Shown in pieces: positions 7,740 to 16,832 of a stretch of DNA of 64,000 nt (within the stretch, counting starts at the first letter, position 1; each line of letters starts with the position of its first letter). Both the position numbers and the translations under genes were made by a program. The notes beneath the pieces were generated by a model. That model searched no databases. It saw nothing but the letters and a program-made list of their open reading frames with translations, and had not been told where the DNA came from. This DNA is from JBFJKD01 sp041600415 (GTDB taxonomy: Bacteria; Pseudomonadota; Gammaproteobacteria; Pseudomonadales; Porticoccaceae): positions 1 through 64,000 of the forward strand of contig JBFIKF010000008.1 in the NCBI GenBank assembly GCA_041600415.1. The letters are read 5' to 3'.

Positions 7740-9287
7740 ATGTTTTTCGCCGATCGTTTTGCCGAGATAGAACAAACCAAACCCAGCAACGTGGCCATCG
7801 TATTCAAGGGTCGGGAAATTACCTACGGAGAACTGATGCCGAAAGGCTGGCAGGTAGCCAATGGGTTGCTTGCACTGGGCGCGGAACGCCAGGAACGAAT
7901 CGGCTATCTCGGTAAGAATTCCCCCAAATTTTTTGAAGTTTTTGTGGGTGCCTGCGCAAGCGGCTATGCGACGGCGGGCATTAACTGGCGCCTGGCTGCA
8001 CCAGAAATTCTGGAAATTGTTAACTACACGGAAAATACCGTGCTGTTTGTCGGCAAGGAATTTTACAACACCGTAGAAAGTATTGAGGCCAGTTTCACCC
8101 GCGTGCGTCATATTATTGCTGTAGACGGCGGTCACGACCGCTGGCCAGATTTCGATCAGTGGCGGGATCAACAGCCCGCAAGACGGCCCCAGATAACCCT
8201 CGACCCCGACGACGATGTATTGCACCTTTACACCAGCGGCACAACCGGTCTACCCAAGGGCGTACAACTGACCAATCAGGGTTACGCCAATACTTTCAAG
8301 GCCTTTGTCGATAACGACATATGCAATGTCGATGAACACGCAGTATTTATCAATGTGATGCCGTTATTTCATATTGGCGGTATCAATTTTACCGTTTTTC
8401 CGCTGCTGTGTGGTGCGCGCTTTCATTTGCTGGTGGACTTCGAAACCGGCCCGGTACTGGATGTACTGACACAGGAAAAAGTCACCAATGCTCTGTTTGT
8501 GCCAGCCATGATTCAGATGCTGTTGCAGGATCCGACCGTACGTGGGCGCGATTACAGCCACCTGAAACTCATGTATTACGGCGCCTCCCCCATAGCCGAG
8601 GCCCTGCTGCTCGAAGCCGTTGATGTGTTCGGCTGTAATTTTATGCAGCTGTACGGCGCCACCGAAAATTACGGATTAATCACCAGGTTGGCCCCGGAGG
8701 ATCACGCCGTCAGCCGCAATAAACTGCGTTCCTGCGGCAAGCCGGTCATGGGCGCCAGGGTGAAGATTGTCGATACCGATAACAACGAACTACCCCTCGG
8801 GGAGGTGGGCGAAATTCTGTTGCAGTGCGACTGGATTCTGAAGGGTTACTGGAAAAAACCCGACGCCACCGACGAAGTGAAAGATCGCGGCTGGTACCGC
8901 ACCGGCGACGCCGCCTGCCTCGACGAGGAGGGTTTTGTCTATATCAAGGATCGGGTCAAGGACATGATTGTTACCGGTGGCGAAAACGTATTTCCGGCAG
9001 AGGTGGAAAACGCCCTGTACAGCCACCCCGACATCGCCGATGTGGCAGTGATCGGCGTGCCACACCCCACCTGGGGTGAAGCGATCAAAGCCATGGTGGT
9101 GCTCAAGCCCGGCGCAACCCTCGACGAAGCACAGATTATCGAGTATGCACACACGCGCATTGCGGGCTACAAAACCCCAAAATCCGTGGACTTTATTGAC
9201 GAACTACCGCGCAACCCATCGGGGAAAATACTACGCCGGGAATTACGCGCCCCGTACTGGGCGGGACAGACCCGTATGGTGGGTTAA
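7740..9287 (+). CDS. AMP-dependent acyl-CoA synthetase/ligase
   Basis: A 515-residue ANL-superfamily adenylating enzyme that would activate a carboxylic acid to its CoA thioester. The P-loop motif LYTSGTTGLPKG is near residue 161; the others are YGATEN (about 306), GWYRTGD (about 384), the hinge DRVKDMIVTGGENVFPAEVE (in parts, about 405-424) and the catalytic lysine in NPSGKILRREL (about 500). Overall it looks like the fatty-acyl/4-coumarate ligase group; the substrate is unknown. The ATG at 7740 has GGAG five bases upstream; an upstream in-frame ATG-less extension to 7680 is unlikely. It is monocistronic and followed by tRNA-Arg. Confidence 0.88.
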   Translation: MFFADRFAEIEQTKPSNVAIVFKGREITYGELMPKGWQVANGLLALGAERQERIGYLGKNSPKFFEVFVGACASGYATAGINWRLAAPEILEIVNYTENTVLFVGKEFYNTVESIEASFTRVRHIIAVDGGHDRWPDFDQWRDQQPARRPQITLDPDDDVLHLYTSGTTGLPKGVQLTNQGYANTFKAFVDNDICNVDEHAVFINVMPLFHIGGINFTVFPLLCGARFHLLVDFETGPVLDVLTQEKVTNALFVPAMIQMLLQDPTVRGRDYSHLKLMYYGASPIAEALLLEAVDVFGCNFMQLYGATENYGLITRLAPEDHAVSRNKLRSCGKPVMGARVKIVDTDNNELPLGEVGEILLQCDWILKGYWKKPDATDEVKDRGWYRTGDAACLDEEGFVYIKDRVKDMIVTGGENVFPAEVENALYSHPDIADVAVIGVPHPTWGEAIKAMVVLKPGATLDEAQIIEYAHTRIAGYKTPKSVDFIDELPRNPSGKILRRELRAPYWAGQTRMVG

Positions 9288-9351
9288 ACCGGGCTTTTCC
9301 GGTGCCGAACTTGACTCCCCCAGGGCACTTGCCTATAGTACGCGGCCTCAC

Positions 9352-9428
9352 GCACCCGTAGCTCAGTTGGATAGAGTACCTGGCTACGAACCAGGTGGTC
9401 GGGAGTTCGAATCTCTCCGGGTGCGCCA
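9352..9428 (+). tRNA. tRNA-Arg (ACG)
   Basis: A 77-nt tRNA: acceptor GCACCCG pairs with CGGGTGC, then discriminator G and encoded CCA (9426-9428). The anticodon stem CCTGG/CCAGG encloses loop CTACGAA, giving anticodon ACG (read as ICG after A-to-I editing). T-loop GTTCGAATC and D-arm GCTCAGTTGGATAGAG are normal. Confidence 0.97.
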
Positions 9429-9446
9429 TTCTCAAGAGCAAAAATT

Positions 9447-9478
9447 AAACCCGGTTTTCACCGGGTTTTTTACTTTTT
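9447..9478 (+). terminator. Bidirectional-looking terminator after tRNA-Arg
   Basis: A 9-bp stem, AAACCCGGT (9447-9455) with ACCGGGTTT (9460-9468), is followed by a T-run. It lies 18 bases after the tRNA-Arg 3' end. The A-rich left flank could let it also stop leftward transcripts from the membrane-protein gene ending at 9523. Confidence 0.8.
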
Positions 9479-9522
9479 TCAGTGAGCTAAAAGTAGCTTC
9501 GCAGCCACACCAAAACTGCCCG

Positions 9523-10245
9523 TTACTCAGCCGTTACCCCGAACATCTCGCGGTACATGACGCCAATCATCGCAACAAACATGGGGTAGGTCCAGATGAT
9601 GCCGATTCCCAAGGGAATCGCGCTGATGATAAAAATTAATGTCATCACCAGATACAAAAAGAAAATTTTAAACCAGTGTCGGGTCACCGCCTTGCGCGAC
9701 GTTTCCATGGCTTCCCAGGCCCCCAGATTTTTTTCCACGATTAGCGGAATGGTAAAGCCATAGGCTACGGTCAGATAAATACCGGGAATAATCAGCAATA
9801 CAAAACCCAGCGCCATCAGTACAGTCATCAAAATACCGGCAATCACCAGGGGGACGAGATATGGGAAATAGCCAAATAACATCTGAAAGGAAACAGGTTG
9901 ATCCACAGAACGTCGCACACCCATCATAAAAATACCCGCCATACAGGGGTACAACACAATGGTTATCAGTAATTGTGAGAGCATCGGCACCAGCATTGAG
10001 CCGCCCTCGCTCATGTGCCCCCCACCGAACACCAGGCCCAGCACAAAAGAAACCGCGAGCAGTCCCACAAACAACAGTATGGCACCGCCCCAGAACGGGC
10101 CCTTAAGGCCACTGGTCCGCGCCCAGGCTTCCTGAATTACAGCGCCGATCGTAAAATCGTAGTTGCCCGCAATGGCGCCTGCCAATGAGCCGCGACCCAT
10201 TTCGTTGGATTGAGATACAGATGTATTGGTAGTTTCGTTATTCAT
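9523..10245 (-). CDS. Multi-pass inner-membrane protein of unknown function
   Basis: A 240-residue protein with an acidic/polar N-terminus (about 40 residues) followed by roughly five or six hydrophobic segments (about 52-73, 86-107, 128-150, 152-174, 197-221). A short amphipathic stretch with EAMETSRKAVTRHWFK lies near 177-192, a pattern seen in uncharacterised bacterial membrane proteins of the DUF975/YciC-like kind. There are no catalytic motifs and I do not recognise the family firmly. It is well separated from neighbours: 220 bases upstream to the channel-like gene on the same strand. Confidence 0.65.
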   Translation of the reverse strand: MNNETTNTSVSQSNEMGRGSLAGAIAGNYDFTIGAVIQEAWARTSGLKGPFWGGAILLFVGLLAVSFVLGLVFGGGHMSEGGSMLVPMLSQLLITIVLYPCMAGIFMMGVRRSVDQPVSFQMLFGYFPYLVPLVIAGILMTVLMALGFVLLIIPGIYLTVAYGFTIPLIVEKNLGAWEAMETSRKAVTRHWFKIFFLYLVMTLIFIISAIPLGIGIIWTYPMFVAMIGVMYREMFGVTAE

Positions 10246-10466
10246 GGCATGTCCCTTTATTATCGGTTAATTATTGGTGCGACGACGGGTAGTTCTCCAT
10301 CCCCCGGGCATCGCATGGCATATATTAATATTATTGCTGCGGGTTTTATACCCCTCTCCATGTGATGTCTATTGCTGTGTGAATAGCCCAACACCGCGCC
10401 CATCTCAAAACCCCAGCAGGACGCGAGCAAAGTTTAAGATGGCGTGTATGAATGCTTCTGGAGGAA

Positions 10467-10886
10467 TTATTTTGCGTTCCAGTAACGCTGCATTTCCAGA
10501 TACAAAAAAGATGCACTCCAGGTAATCAACACCAGTCCCGTAAGTGATTCAATGCCCGTTAAGTAGCGCAGGTCGCCGTGGGGCGTGATATCGCCAAAGC
10601 CCAGCGTGGTGAACGTGGTAAACGAAAAATAACCGCAGTCCAGAAGACTGCCGTTAAAATTTCCCGTCAGACTGCCCCAATCCTCAGCGCGATGCATAAA
10701 ATAATAGCCCAGCGCAAAAACCCAGACTTCCACGGCGTGGGCAATCAAGGCGCCGAATACACCGAGCACAATACGATAGCGATGCACTACTTTCATTTTC
10801 GGCATCAGAACGGTGAGGCGCAACAGGCATTCGTAGTGAATCATCACCACGATGGCGACGATCAAACTGTTAACCAGAAAAATCAT
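10467..10886 (-). CDS. Two-TM potassium-channel-like protein (Ion_trans_2)
   Basis: A 139-residue protein with TM segments near 3-25, 40-63 and 112-130, and a pore-loop signature TTLGFGD at residues 93-99, a variant of the K+ selectivity filter TVGYGD. This is an ion-channel-2 domain without the cytoplasmic RCK/TrkA-N domain, so gating is unknown. TLGFGD is seen in small bacterial channel-like proteins, and selectivity is not certain. It lies 62 bases downstream of fbiC on the same strand and could be read through from the F420 operon, but no functional link is evident. Confidence 0.75.
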   Translation of the reverse strand: MIFLVNSLIVAIVVMIHYECLLRLTVLMPKMKVVHRYRIVLGVFGALIAHAVEVWVFALGYYFMHRAEDWGSLTGNFNGSLLDCGYFSFTTFTTLGFGDITPHGDLRYLTGIESLTGLVLITWSASFLYLEMQRYWNAK

Positions 10887-10948
10887 TTATGGATTAATTT
10901 CCAAGGTGGCAGGTAAAGTTTGCTACGCTTAAATTTTAGTGAAATGCG

Positions 10949-13354
10949 CTAAATAACAGCGTCACTCGACAGATGTGACGCCCCAGCGTTACTGGCAATC
11001 AGGCCGTGCTTCTGTTTAACCTCGCCATAAAATGTCGTGCGTTGCGCGGGAACTCTTCCAGCAGCGCGAATCAACATTTCCATAGTGGCGGGGGTCATTT
11101 CCTGACCGTGTACCGCCCCTGCCGCACGGGAAATACTTTCATTCATCAGCGTTCCACCCAGGTCGTTGACCCCTGCCTGCAAGCACCCAGCGATGCCCTG
11201 CTCACCCATTTTTACCCAGGACACCTGAATATTCTGAATGACTGGGTGCAGTACCAACCTGGACACCGCGTGCATCAGCACCGTTTCGCGATAAGTAGGA
11301 CCCCGCCGCGCCTTGCCGCGCCGGTACAAGGGTGCCTCCATATGCACAAACGGTAACGGCACAAACTCGGTAATACCGCCGCTGCGCTCCTGTAAATCGC
11401 GAATCCGCAGCAAATGCCTGGCCCACTGTTCAGCGCGATCAATATGGCCAAACATTATCGTGGCCGTGGTGCGAATGCCCGCACCGTGAGCCGCCTCCAC
11501 CACGTCCAGCCACTGCTGCGTATCGAGTTTGTCGGGGCACAGTATCTGGCGTGCCTCGTCGTCGAGGATCTCGGCGGCCGTGCCCGGCAGACTGTTCAAC
11601 CCGGCTTCCCGCAGACGCACCAGAAATTCTGTAACGGGCAGTCCCAGCGTAGCCGCACCCTGGAATACTTCCAGCGGCGAAAACGCGTGTATATGGATAT
11701 CCGGCAGCACCGCGCGTACGCTGCGGCAGATGTCGAGATAGGTATTTCCGGTGTAGTCCGGGTGAATACCACCCTGCATACAGACTTCCGTCGCCCCCCG
11801 CTCCCAGGCTTCCCGCGCGCGGCTTACAATTTCCGCGGTATCGAGTAGATACGGTTTACCGCGCAGATGCTCACTGGTTTTGCCCTTCGAAAAAGCACAA
11901 AAGGTACAGGACAGCATGCACAAATTGGTGTAATTGATGTTGCGATTGACCACGTAGGCCACTGTGTCGCCGCTGATCTCGCGACGCAGTTGATCGGCGG
12001 CCTCACAGACTGCGGTGTAATCATTGCCCCGGGCCGTAAATAACCGCGCCACCGCCGTTTCATTTAGCCGCTCCCCCGCCCGAGCTCGCGCCAGGATGTT
12101 GCGAATATCTTGATTCACCGCTAACAGCGGGCTGGCCCAACCGATTTGCCGAACCGTTGGTGGCGGCGCCATGCCAGCGCCTGGAGACCAGGTGTCGCAG
12201 CGTGCAAAACCGTCGCTATCCATGCGTTGTAACACCGCGGTTGCCAACGTCGGAGTTTGCCAGCGGGAGTTGTCGCGGGCGTAACCGGGATATACCGCCA
12301 GCCTCTCCACCAGCAGCTTACCGGCAGCGGCGGTCTGCTCCGCAAGATTATCTAGCGCGGGCCAGGGTTTTTCAGGGTTGACAAAATCCGGGGTCAGCGG
12401 CGAGACACCACCCCAGTCGTTAATACCGGCATCGATCAGACGGGCCAGCACACCGACATTTAAATTGGGCGGCGTCTGAATATTCATATGGGGCCCGAAA
12501 ATAATCCGCGCCACCGCGATAGTCCACAACAGCTCTTCAAGCGGCGCGTCGGGACTGGATGCCATTCTGGTGCCAGCCTTGGCGCGGAAATTCTGAATAA
12601 TAATTTCCTGAACATGTCCGTAGCGATCATGCAGTTCCCGCAACGCCAGCAACGACTGCACCCGCTCCAGTCGAGTTTCACCAATGCCAATCAAAATGCC
12701 GCTGGTAAACGGTACCTGCGCTTTACCTGCGGCCTCCAGAGTCGCCAGTCGTACTGCTGGCACCTTATCTGGCGAACCGTAATGGGGCCCGCCCTTCTGA
12801 CAGAGACGCGCGGACACCGATTCGAGCATCATCCCCTGGGATACAGAAACCTCGCGATTGGCGAGCAATTCTGCCTCGCTCATCACGCCGGGATTCAGAT
12901 GCGGTAACAATCCGGTTTCCCTGAACACCAGTTGCGCCATCGCAACGAGATAGTGGTGAGTGCTCGCATAACCCATGGCCGCCAACGCCTCGCGGGCAGC
13001 GCGATAGCGCAATTCCGGTTTATCCCCCAGAGTAAACAACGCTTCGTTGCAACCCGCCTGAGCGCCGGCGCGAGCAATCGCCAATACCTGCTCAGCGCTC
13101 ATGTAGGGCTGCTCTATTTTTTTTGGTGTTTGCGCAAACGTGCAGTAGTGGCAGACATCGCGACACAGTTGTGTCAGCGGAATAAATACTTTGCGAGAAA
13201 AACTGATAAGCGCGCCATGCCCCGCGTCCCGCAACACCGCCGCCTGCGTCATCAGCTCATCGAGATTGTCGTTATCGGCGAGGGCCAACGCCTGTTCCGC
13301 AAGTGGGCGGTTGACTGGCGCGTACCCCACAGGAGGTTGCAAAAAACTATTCAC
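10949..13354 (-). CDS. fbiC: FO synthase (fused CofG-CofH, FbiC)
   Basis: An 801-residue fusion of the two radical-SAM halves of FO synthase. It joins 5-amino-6-ribitylaminouracil and tyrosine to make the deazaflavin chromophore FO of coenzyme F420. The first 4Fe-4S motif is C64-x3-C68-x2-C71 (CRDVCHYC, CofG half, roughly residues 45-380); the second is C479-x3-C483-x2-C486 (CMLSCTFC, CofH half, roughly 410-795). The fused layout is the FbiC form known from actinobacteria; archaea use separate proteins. The GTG start overlaps the cofC stop (GTGA) and has AGGAG six bases upstream. It is the last biosynthetic gene of the operon. Confidence 0.95.
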   Translation of the reverse strand: MNSFLQPPVGYAPVNRPLAEQALALADNDNLDELMTQAAVLRDAGHGALISFSRKVFIPLTQLCRDVCHYCTFAQTPKKIEQPYMSAEQVLAIARAGAQAGCNEALFTLGDKPELRYRAAREALAAMGYASTHHYLVAMAQLVFRETGLLPHLNPGVMSEAELLANREVSVSQGMMLESVSARLCQKGGPHYGSPDKVPAVRLATLEAAGKAQVPFTSGILIGIGETRLERVQSLLALRELHDRYGHVQEIIIQNFRAKAGTRMASSPDAPLEELLWTIAVARIIFGPHMNIQTPPNLNVGVLARLIDAGINDWGGVSPLTPDFVNPEKPWPALDNLAEQTAAAGKLLVERLAVYPGYARDNSRWQTPTLATAVLQRMDSDGFARCDTWSPGAGMAPPPTVRQIGWASPLLAVNQDIRNILARARAGERLNETAVARLFTARGNDYTAVCEAADQLRREISGDTVAYVVNRNINYTNLCMLSCTFCAFSKGKTSEHLRGKPYLLDTAEIVSRAREAWERGATEVCMQGGIHPDYTGNTYLDICRSVRAVLPDIHIHAFSPLEVFQGAATLGLPVTEFLVRLREAGLNSLPGTAAEILDDEARQILCPDKLDTQQWLDVVEAAHGAGIRTTATIMFGHIDRAEQWARHLLRIRDLQERSGGITEFVPLPFVHMEAPLYRRGKARRGPTYRETVLMHAVSRLVLHPVIQNIQVSWVKMGEQGIAGCLQAGVNDLGGTLMNESISRAAGAVHGQEMTPATMEMLIRAAGRVPAQRTTFYGEVKQKHGLIASNAGASHLSSDAVI

Positions 13355-14070
13355 TGACTACTCCTGTATGGGCTGTGCACTTGTGGCAGAGTTCTGGCGC
13401 GCCCGATAGACATTTCCGGCCGCAACCTGAGTCGTGCCGCGATACCGCTGTCAAACAGATAACGCTGAGTAACGCTCGTCACCGGGCAGTGTAACAATTC
13501 CAGTAAATCACGCAGGGTATCAATATCGAGACTCAATTCCGGTGTGGTAACAATGAACGGTTCGATATCGACCGCGCGCGCGCTGGCGCAGTGGCGTCGA
13601 AAGCTGTCTGTACCAAATGCGGGCGCGATCACCTGAGGTGTGGACAGGGCAAGGGCATTGGTGCCTCCGTCCCGCGTTGCTGGCGACAGGGTAACACCCC
13701 GGTGTTTATCGTGGGCAACACATAATCGATCCACAATTTGGGACGTTACCAGGGGCACATCCGCGGGAATAATGACCGCACTCCCGACGCCTTCGCTGGC
13801 CAGCGTCCGCAACGCGTGGGTGGCCGCAGAACACAGATTACTGCCTGCCGGTTCCGGGATCACCCGCGCCCCGTATTTTTTGACAAGTGTTTTGACCCCG
13901 GGATCATTGGTAATGATCGCCAACCCCGCAACTTCAGCAGCGCCCGCGACCGCCCCCAGTACGTCCGCGAGCATACTGGACGCCAATCCGGCGCGTTCAA
14001 CAGGCGCCAAAATATGCGCCAGACGTTGCTTGGCGTTGGCGAGATCCTTTACCGGGACAACTACCCACAT
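13351..14070 (-). CDS. cofC: Phospholactate/PEP guanylyltransferase (CofC/FbiD)
   Basis: A 239-residue nucleotidyltransferase. It activates 2-phospho-L-lactate, PEP or 3-phosphoglycerate (depending on lineage) with GTP to give the guanylylated donor used by CofD. Diagnostic parts are the start VVVPVKDLANAKQRL (residues 3-17), IITNDPGV near 52, VIIPADVPLV near 98 and SPATRDGGTNAL near 126, which form the GTP and metal site. The C-terminal tail after about residue 210 is longer than in compact homologues. It overlaps fbiC by four bases. Which C3 acid it uses cannot be read from sequence alone. Confidence 0.92.
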   Translation of the reverse strand: MWVVVPVKDLANAKQRLAHILAPVERAGLASSMLADVLGAVAGAAEVAGLAIITNDPGVKTLVKKYGARVIPEPAGSNLCSAATHALRTLASEGVGSAVIIPADVPLVTSQIVDRLCVAHDKHRGVTLSPATRDGGTNALALSTPQVIAPAFGTDSFRRHCASARAVDIEPFIVTTPELSLDIDTLRDLLELLHCPVTSVTQRYLFDSGIAARLRLRPEMSIGRARTLPQVHSPYRSSQ

Positions 14071-14141
14071 AGCGATATGCTCAGTCCGTCTTAGATCAGA
14101 TCAATCTACAACCGCCCACTGATTCAGCTAATAGCCGTAGA

Positions 14142-15125
14142 TCAGGATAATACAGGGTTGCCCCGTGATTTTGCACTGCATCCCTCTGCAAACGAAAGTA
14201 CCTTCCGTGCCAACGCTATCCGATCCTGTAACGTTACCATAATGGTTTGCGCCACCTGAACCCGCTCGACACAACGCGCAACCTGCTCGGCGAGGGCGGC
14301 GTCCTGGCAATCCACCACAAAGCCGTCGAGAATATCCCCATAGCGCTCAGCCACCGCCTGCGCGGAGACCTCCAGGTTCAGTTCAGCCATTATTTTAGCC
14401 GTGGGCCCTTTCACTGCGGCACCGCCGACCACAGGGGATACGGCGATTACGGGCGCGAGTGAAGTACGCAGCGCTTCCCGCACCCCGGTTAGCGCGAGAA
14501 TCGGGTCGATACTGACGAAGGGGTTAGACGGACAGATAATCACTGCCGTCAGCTCATTTCCGGCCAGGGCCGCCATCAACCCGGGGTGAGGTGTGGCGGT
14601 GGCAATACCGGCGAAATTAAATTCGCTCACCCGCGGCTGACAGCGCTCGCGGACAAAGTAGTGCTGAAACGCCAATGTACCGATGTCAGTCGCCACCATG
14701 GTGGCTACCGGGTCGTTACTCATGGGCAATATCTGCGCGGCAATACCCAGTTTGCGAGCGATATCCCGGGTAATTGCATCAAGGCGTTCGCCGGCGTTCA
14801 GCCGTCGCGTACGCTCCAAATGCAGGGCAAGATCCTTGTCCCCGAGGTAAAACCAGTCCTCACCACCGAGGGCGGATAACGATGCCATGAAATTGCCGGT
14901 GTCCTCCGCTCTGCCCCAGCCAGCGTGCGGATTCACAATGTTGGCTAAGGTGTAGGTGACCGTGTCCAGGTCGGGGCAGATACGCAACCCCAGGTGATCG
15001 AAATCGTCAGCAGTATTCACCACCAGCGTAAGTTCATCTCCACCCAAGATATGGCTCAGTCCCAGCGCTAGCTTGGCGCCCCCCACACCACCACAGAGTG
15101 CCAGTACTCGCGCCGGGGATCTCAT
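14142..15125 (-). CDS. cofD: 2-phospho-L-lactate (PEP) transferase, CofD/FbiA
   Basis: A 327-residue enzyme that transfers the phospholactyl or enolpyruvyl group from the GDP-linked donor to FO, forming (dehydro-)F420-0. The family signature LCGGVGGAKLALGL lies at 10-23, then NTADDFDHLGLRICPDLDTV (in parts, 37-56), LGDKDLALHLERT near 95-107 and PSNPFVSIDPIL near 202. AAGG sits about ten bases before the ATG. It starts 28 bases after cofE and ends 71 bases before cofC. Confidence 0.95.
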   Translation of the reverse strand: MRSPARVLALCGGVGGAKLALGLSHILGGDELTLVVNTADDFDHLGLRICPDLDTVTYTLANIVNPHAGWGRAEDTGNFMASLSALGGEDWFYLGDKDLALHLERTRRLNAGERLDAITRDIARKLGIAAQILPMSNDPVATMVATDIGTLAFQHYFVRERCQPRVSEFNFAGIATATPHPGLMAALAGNELTAVIICPSNPFVSIDPILALTGVREALRTSLAPVIAVSPVVGGAAVKGPTAKIMAELNLEVSAQAVAERYGDILDGFVVDCQDAALAEQVARCVERVQVAQTIMVTLQDRIALARKVLSFAEGCSAKSRGNPVLS

Positions 15126-15153
15126 CGCTTAATCGCCTTCTGGAAACGTATGC

Positions 15154-15942
15154 TCATCGAAACAAATCTTGCTCTCGGGGCCGCAACAGGGCGGCGCCGT
15201 TGTTGTTACCAGCGGCACGTTGCTTTGACAAACTGAGCCCGCGCACCACCACCACCGGCTGTCCCTCGTCGCCCTCTCCCTGCACGATGGAGGCAGCGCT
15301 GGCCACCTGATCGGCAAGCGCCACTTCTGTCACTTCAAGGGTACGGCCAAACAGGTCTTGTTCTCCGCGCCGATCCAGCAGGGCCGGTAGTCCGGCGGTG
15401 CCAAGGGCCAGCCCCACCGTACCATTGCGCCAGGCCCGACCCACGCTGTCGTTGACGATAACCGCAACACGCGCTCCGGTTTGTGTTAATAACCGGTCGC
15501 GCAATTGCTCGGCGAAATCATCCGGGGACTCGGGCAATAGTAGTACTTTCTCGCTCTGATCATCCGTGCCCCGCGGCAAATTGGACGCGTCGATACCCGC
15601 ATTTGCCATGACATAACCCAGCCGGTGTTCGACAATTAATACGCCTGGGCGGTGGCGAACTACCGCGTTGGACTCCCGCAAAATCAGCTCGACATGACGG
15701 GGGTCTTTGTGGACTTCCTCGGCCAACTGGAGCGCCCGCCGCGACGGCTCTATATCGCGTAAATCGATATACCGATTTTCAGCCTTGGACACCACTTTTT
15801 GCGCGACCACCAGCACATCGTCGTGGTGCAACGCCAACTGCTGGTCAGCCAGGCAATCGACAATCAACTGCGCCAGATCGGCGCCGGGCTCAACCAGGGG
15901 GAATTTTGCCAGTGCCAGTATCTGTAATTGGGTGACAGCCAT
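15154..15942 (-). CDS. cofE: F420-0:gamma-glutamyl ligase (CofE)
   Basis: A 262-residue ligase that adds L-glutamate residues to F420-0 in a GTP- and metal-dependent way. The core begins LALAKFPLVEPGADLAQLI; DVLVVAQKVVSKAENR near 41-56, REAN/RESNAVVRHRPGVLIVEHRLGYVMANAGID (in parts, about 89-117) and VIVNDSVGRAWRNGTVGLALG (in parts, about 161-181) are diagnostic. The protein stops at the end of the CofE domain: the C-terminal nitroreductase-like domain of mycobacterial FbiB is absent. It follows npdG with a 62-base gap. Confidence 0.94.
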   Translation of the reverse strand: MAVTQLQILALAKFPLVEPGADLAQLIVDCLADQQLALHHDDVLVVAQKVVSKAENRYIDLRDIEPSRRALQLAEEVHKDPRHVELILRESNAVVRHRPGVLIVEHRLGYVMANAGIDASNLPRGTDDQSEKVLLLPESPDDFAEQLRDRLLTQTGARVAVIVNDSVGRAWRNGTVGLALGTAGLPALLDRRGEQDLFGRTLEVTEVALADQVASAASIVQGEGDEGQPVVVVRGLSLSKQRAAGNNNGAALLRPREQDLFR

Positions 15943-16004
15943 TGAACAGGTAGCCCCGGAGAATCAACAAAATGATGGAAGTAGTGGTCTGTAAACTCTG
16001 TGAA

Positions 16005-16682
16005 CTACGCCTGTTGCGTGCCGGTAATACGAAACCCCGCCCCATCGATCTTATAGCGCCGGTTCAGAGTTATCAGCACAGACGTCATGGCCTCGGCGAC
16101 CACCGCATTGGCTATCGGTCCGGCGTGCCAGCCTTGCATACCCGCCGCCGCCGTGAGGGCGATTACCACAGCGCAGGCATCTTTGTCGTTGCCACACACC
16201 AGCACGTCGCATTCAGGGTCGTGGTGCAGGTCGTTAAGATGAGCCGCCGCCACGTTTTGATAAGCCGATACGACACGCACTTCGTCGCCCAGGTAAGTCT
16301 GCGCGCGGACTCCGGCACAACCACCCTCGGGCAACTGTACAGTACCCACTTTGGGCGGCACCAGGGGTACCGTAACGTCCACCAAAATTTTGTTCTGCAC
16401 CGCAGCACGAATAGATTCCAGGGTGCTTTGATGATTGGCAAAGGGTACCGTCATCACCACCACATCCGCGGCCATAGCAGCATCTTCGTTCGTCATGCCA
16501 CGCACAGAGTGAGCGGGCTTGCGAGCATTTAGTTCGGTTGCCATCCCCTGGGCTTTTTCCAGGGTGCGGGAACCGATGATTACTTCGTACCCGGCCATCA
16601 CCCAGCGCAGCGCCAGGCCTCCGCCCAGATCACCGGTACCGCCCAGCACCGCTATACGTGGAAGCTTCTCACTGTCACTCAT
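16005..16682 (-). CDS. npdG: NADPH:F420 oxidoreductase (NpdG/Fno)
   Basis: A 225-residue enzyme exchanging hydride between NADPH and F420, so it supplies reduced F420 in aerobes. The Rossmann motif VLGGTGDLGGGLALRW is near residues 11-26, NADP-binding IIGSRTLEKA near 35-44, and DVVVMTVPFA near 68. The family C-terminus, with DGAGFRITG after a helix rich in A/V, is present. The ATG at 16682 has GAGGAA seven to twelve bases upstream and is preferred over an in-frame TTG 15 bases earlier. It sits between the LLM oxidoreductase and cofE. Confidence 0.92.
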   Translation of the reverse strand: MSDSEKLPRIAVLGGTGDLGGGLALRWVMAGYEVIIGSRTLEKAQGMATELNARKPAHSVRGMTNEDAAMAADVVVMTVPFANHQSTLESIRAAVQNKILVDVTVPLVPPKVGTVQLPEGGCAGVRAQTYLGDEVRVVSAYQNVAAAHLNDLHHDPECDVLVCGNDKDACAVVIALTAAAGMQGWHAGPIANAVVAEAMTSVLITLNRRYKIDGAGFRITGTQQA

Positions 16683-16832
16683 TGAATAATTCCTCAATTA
16701 AAATGTTACTTTCAACAGCCGTGATCACCGACTACCGTGATCACCGACTACAGTGCAACCTGGGTGTTTCCGAGCGCCGCCACCGGCGCTCCACCTGAAC
16801 ATTTTTCCTATAGATTTCGACTCAACGACATA

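Noticed and set aside
7611..8225. 204-codon minus-strand frame over the acyl-CoA ligase start
   Set aside because: Antisense to a ligase with clear motifs; no start signal or recognisable family.
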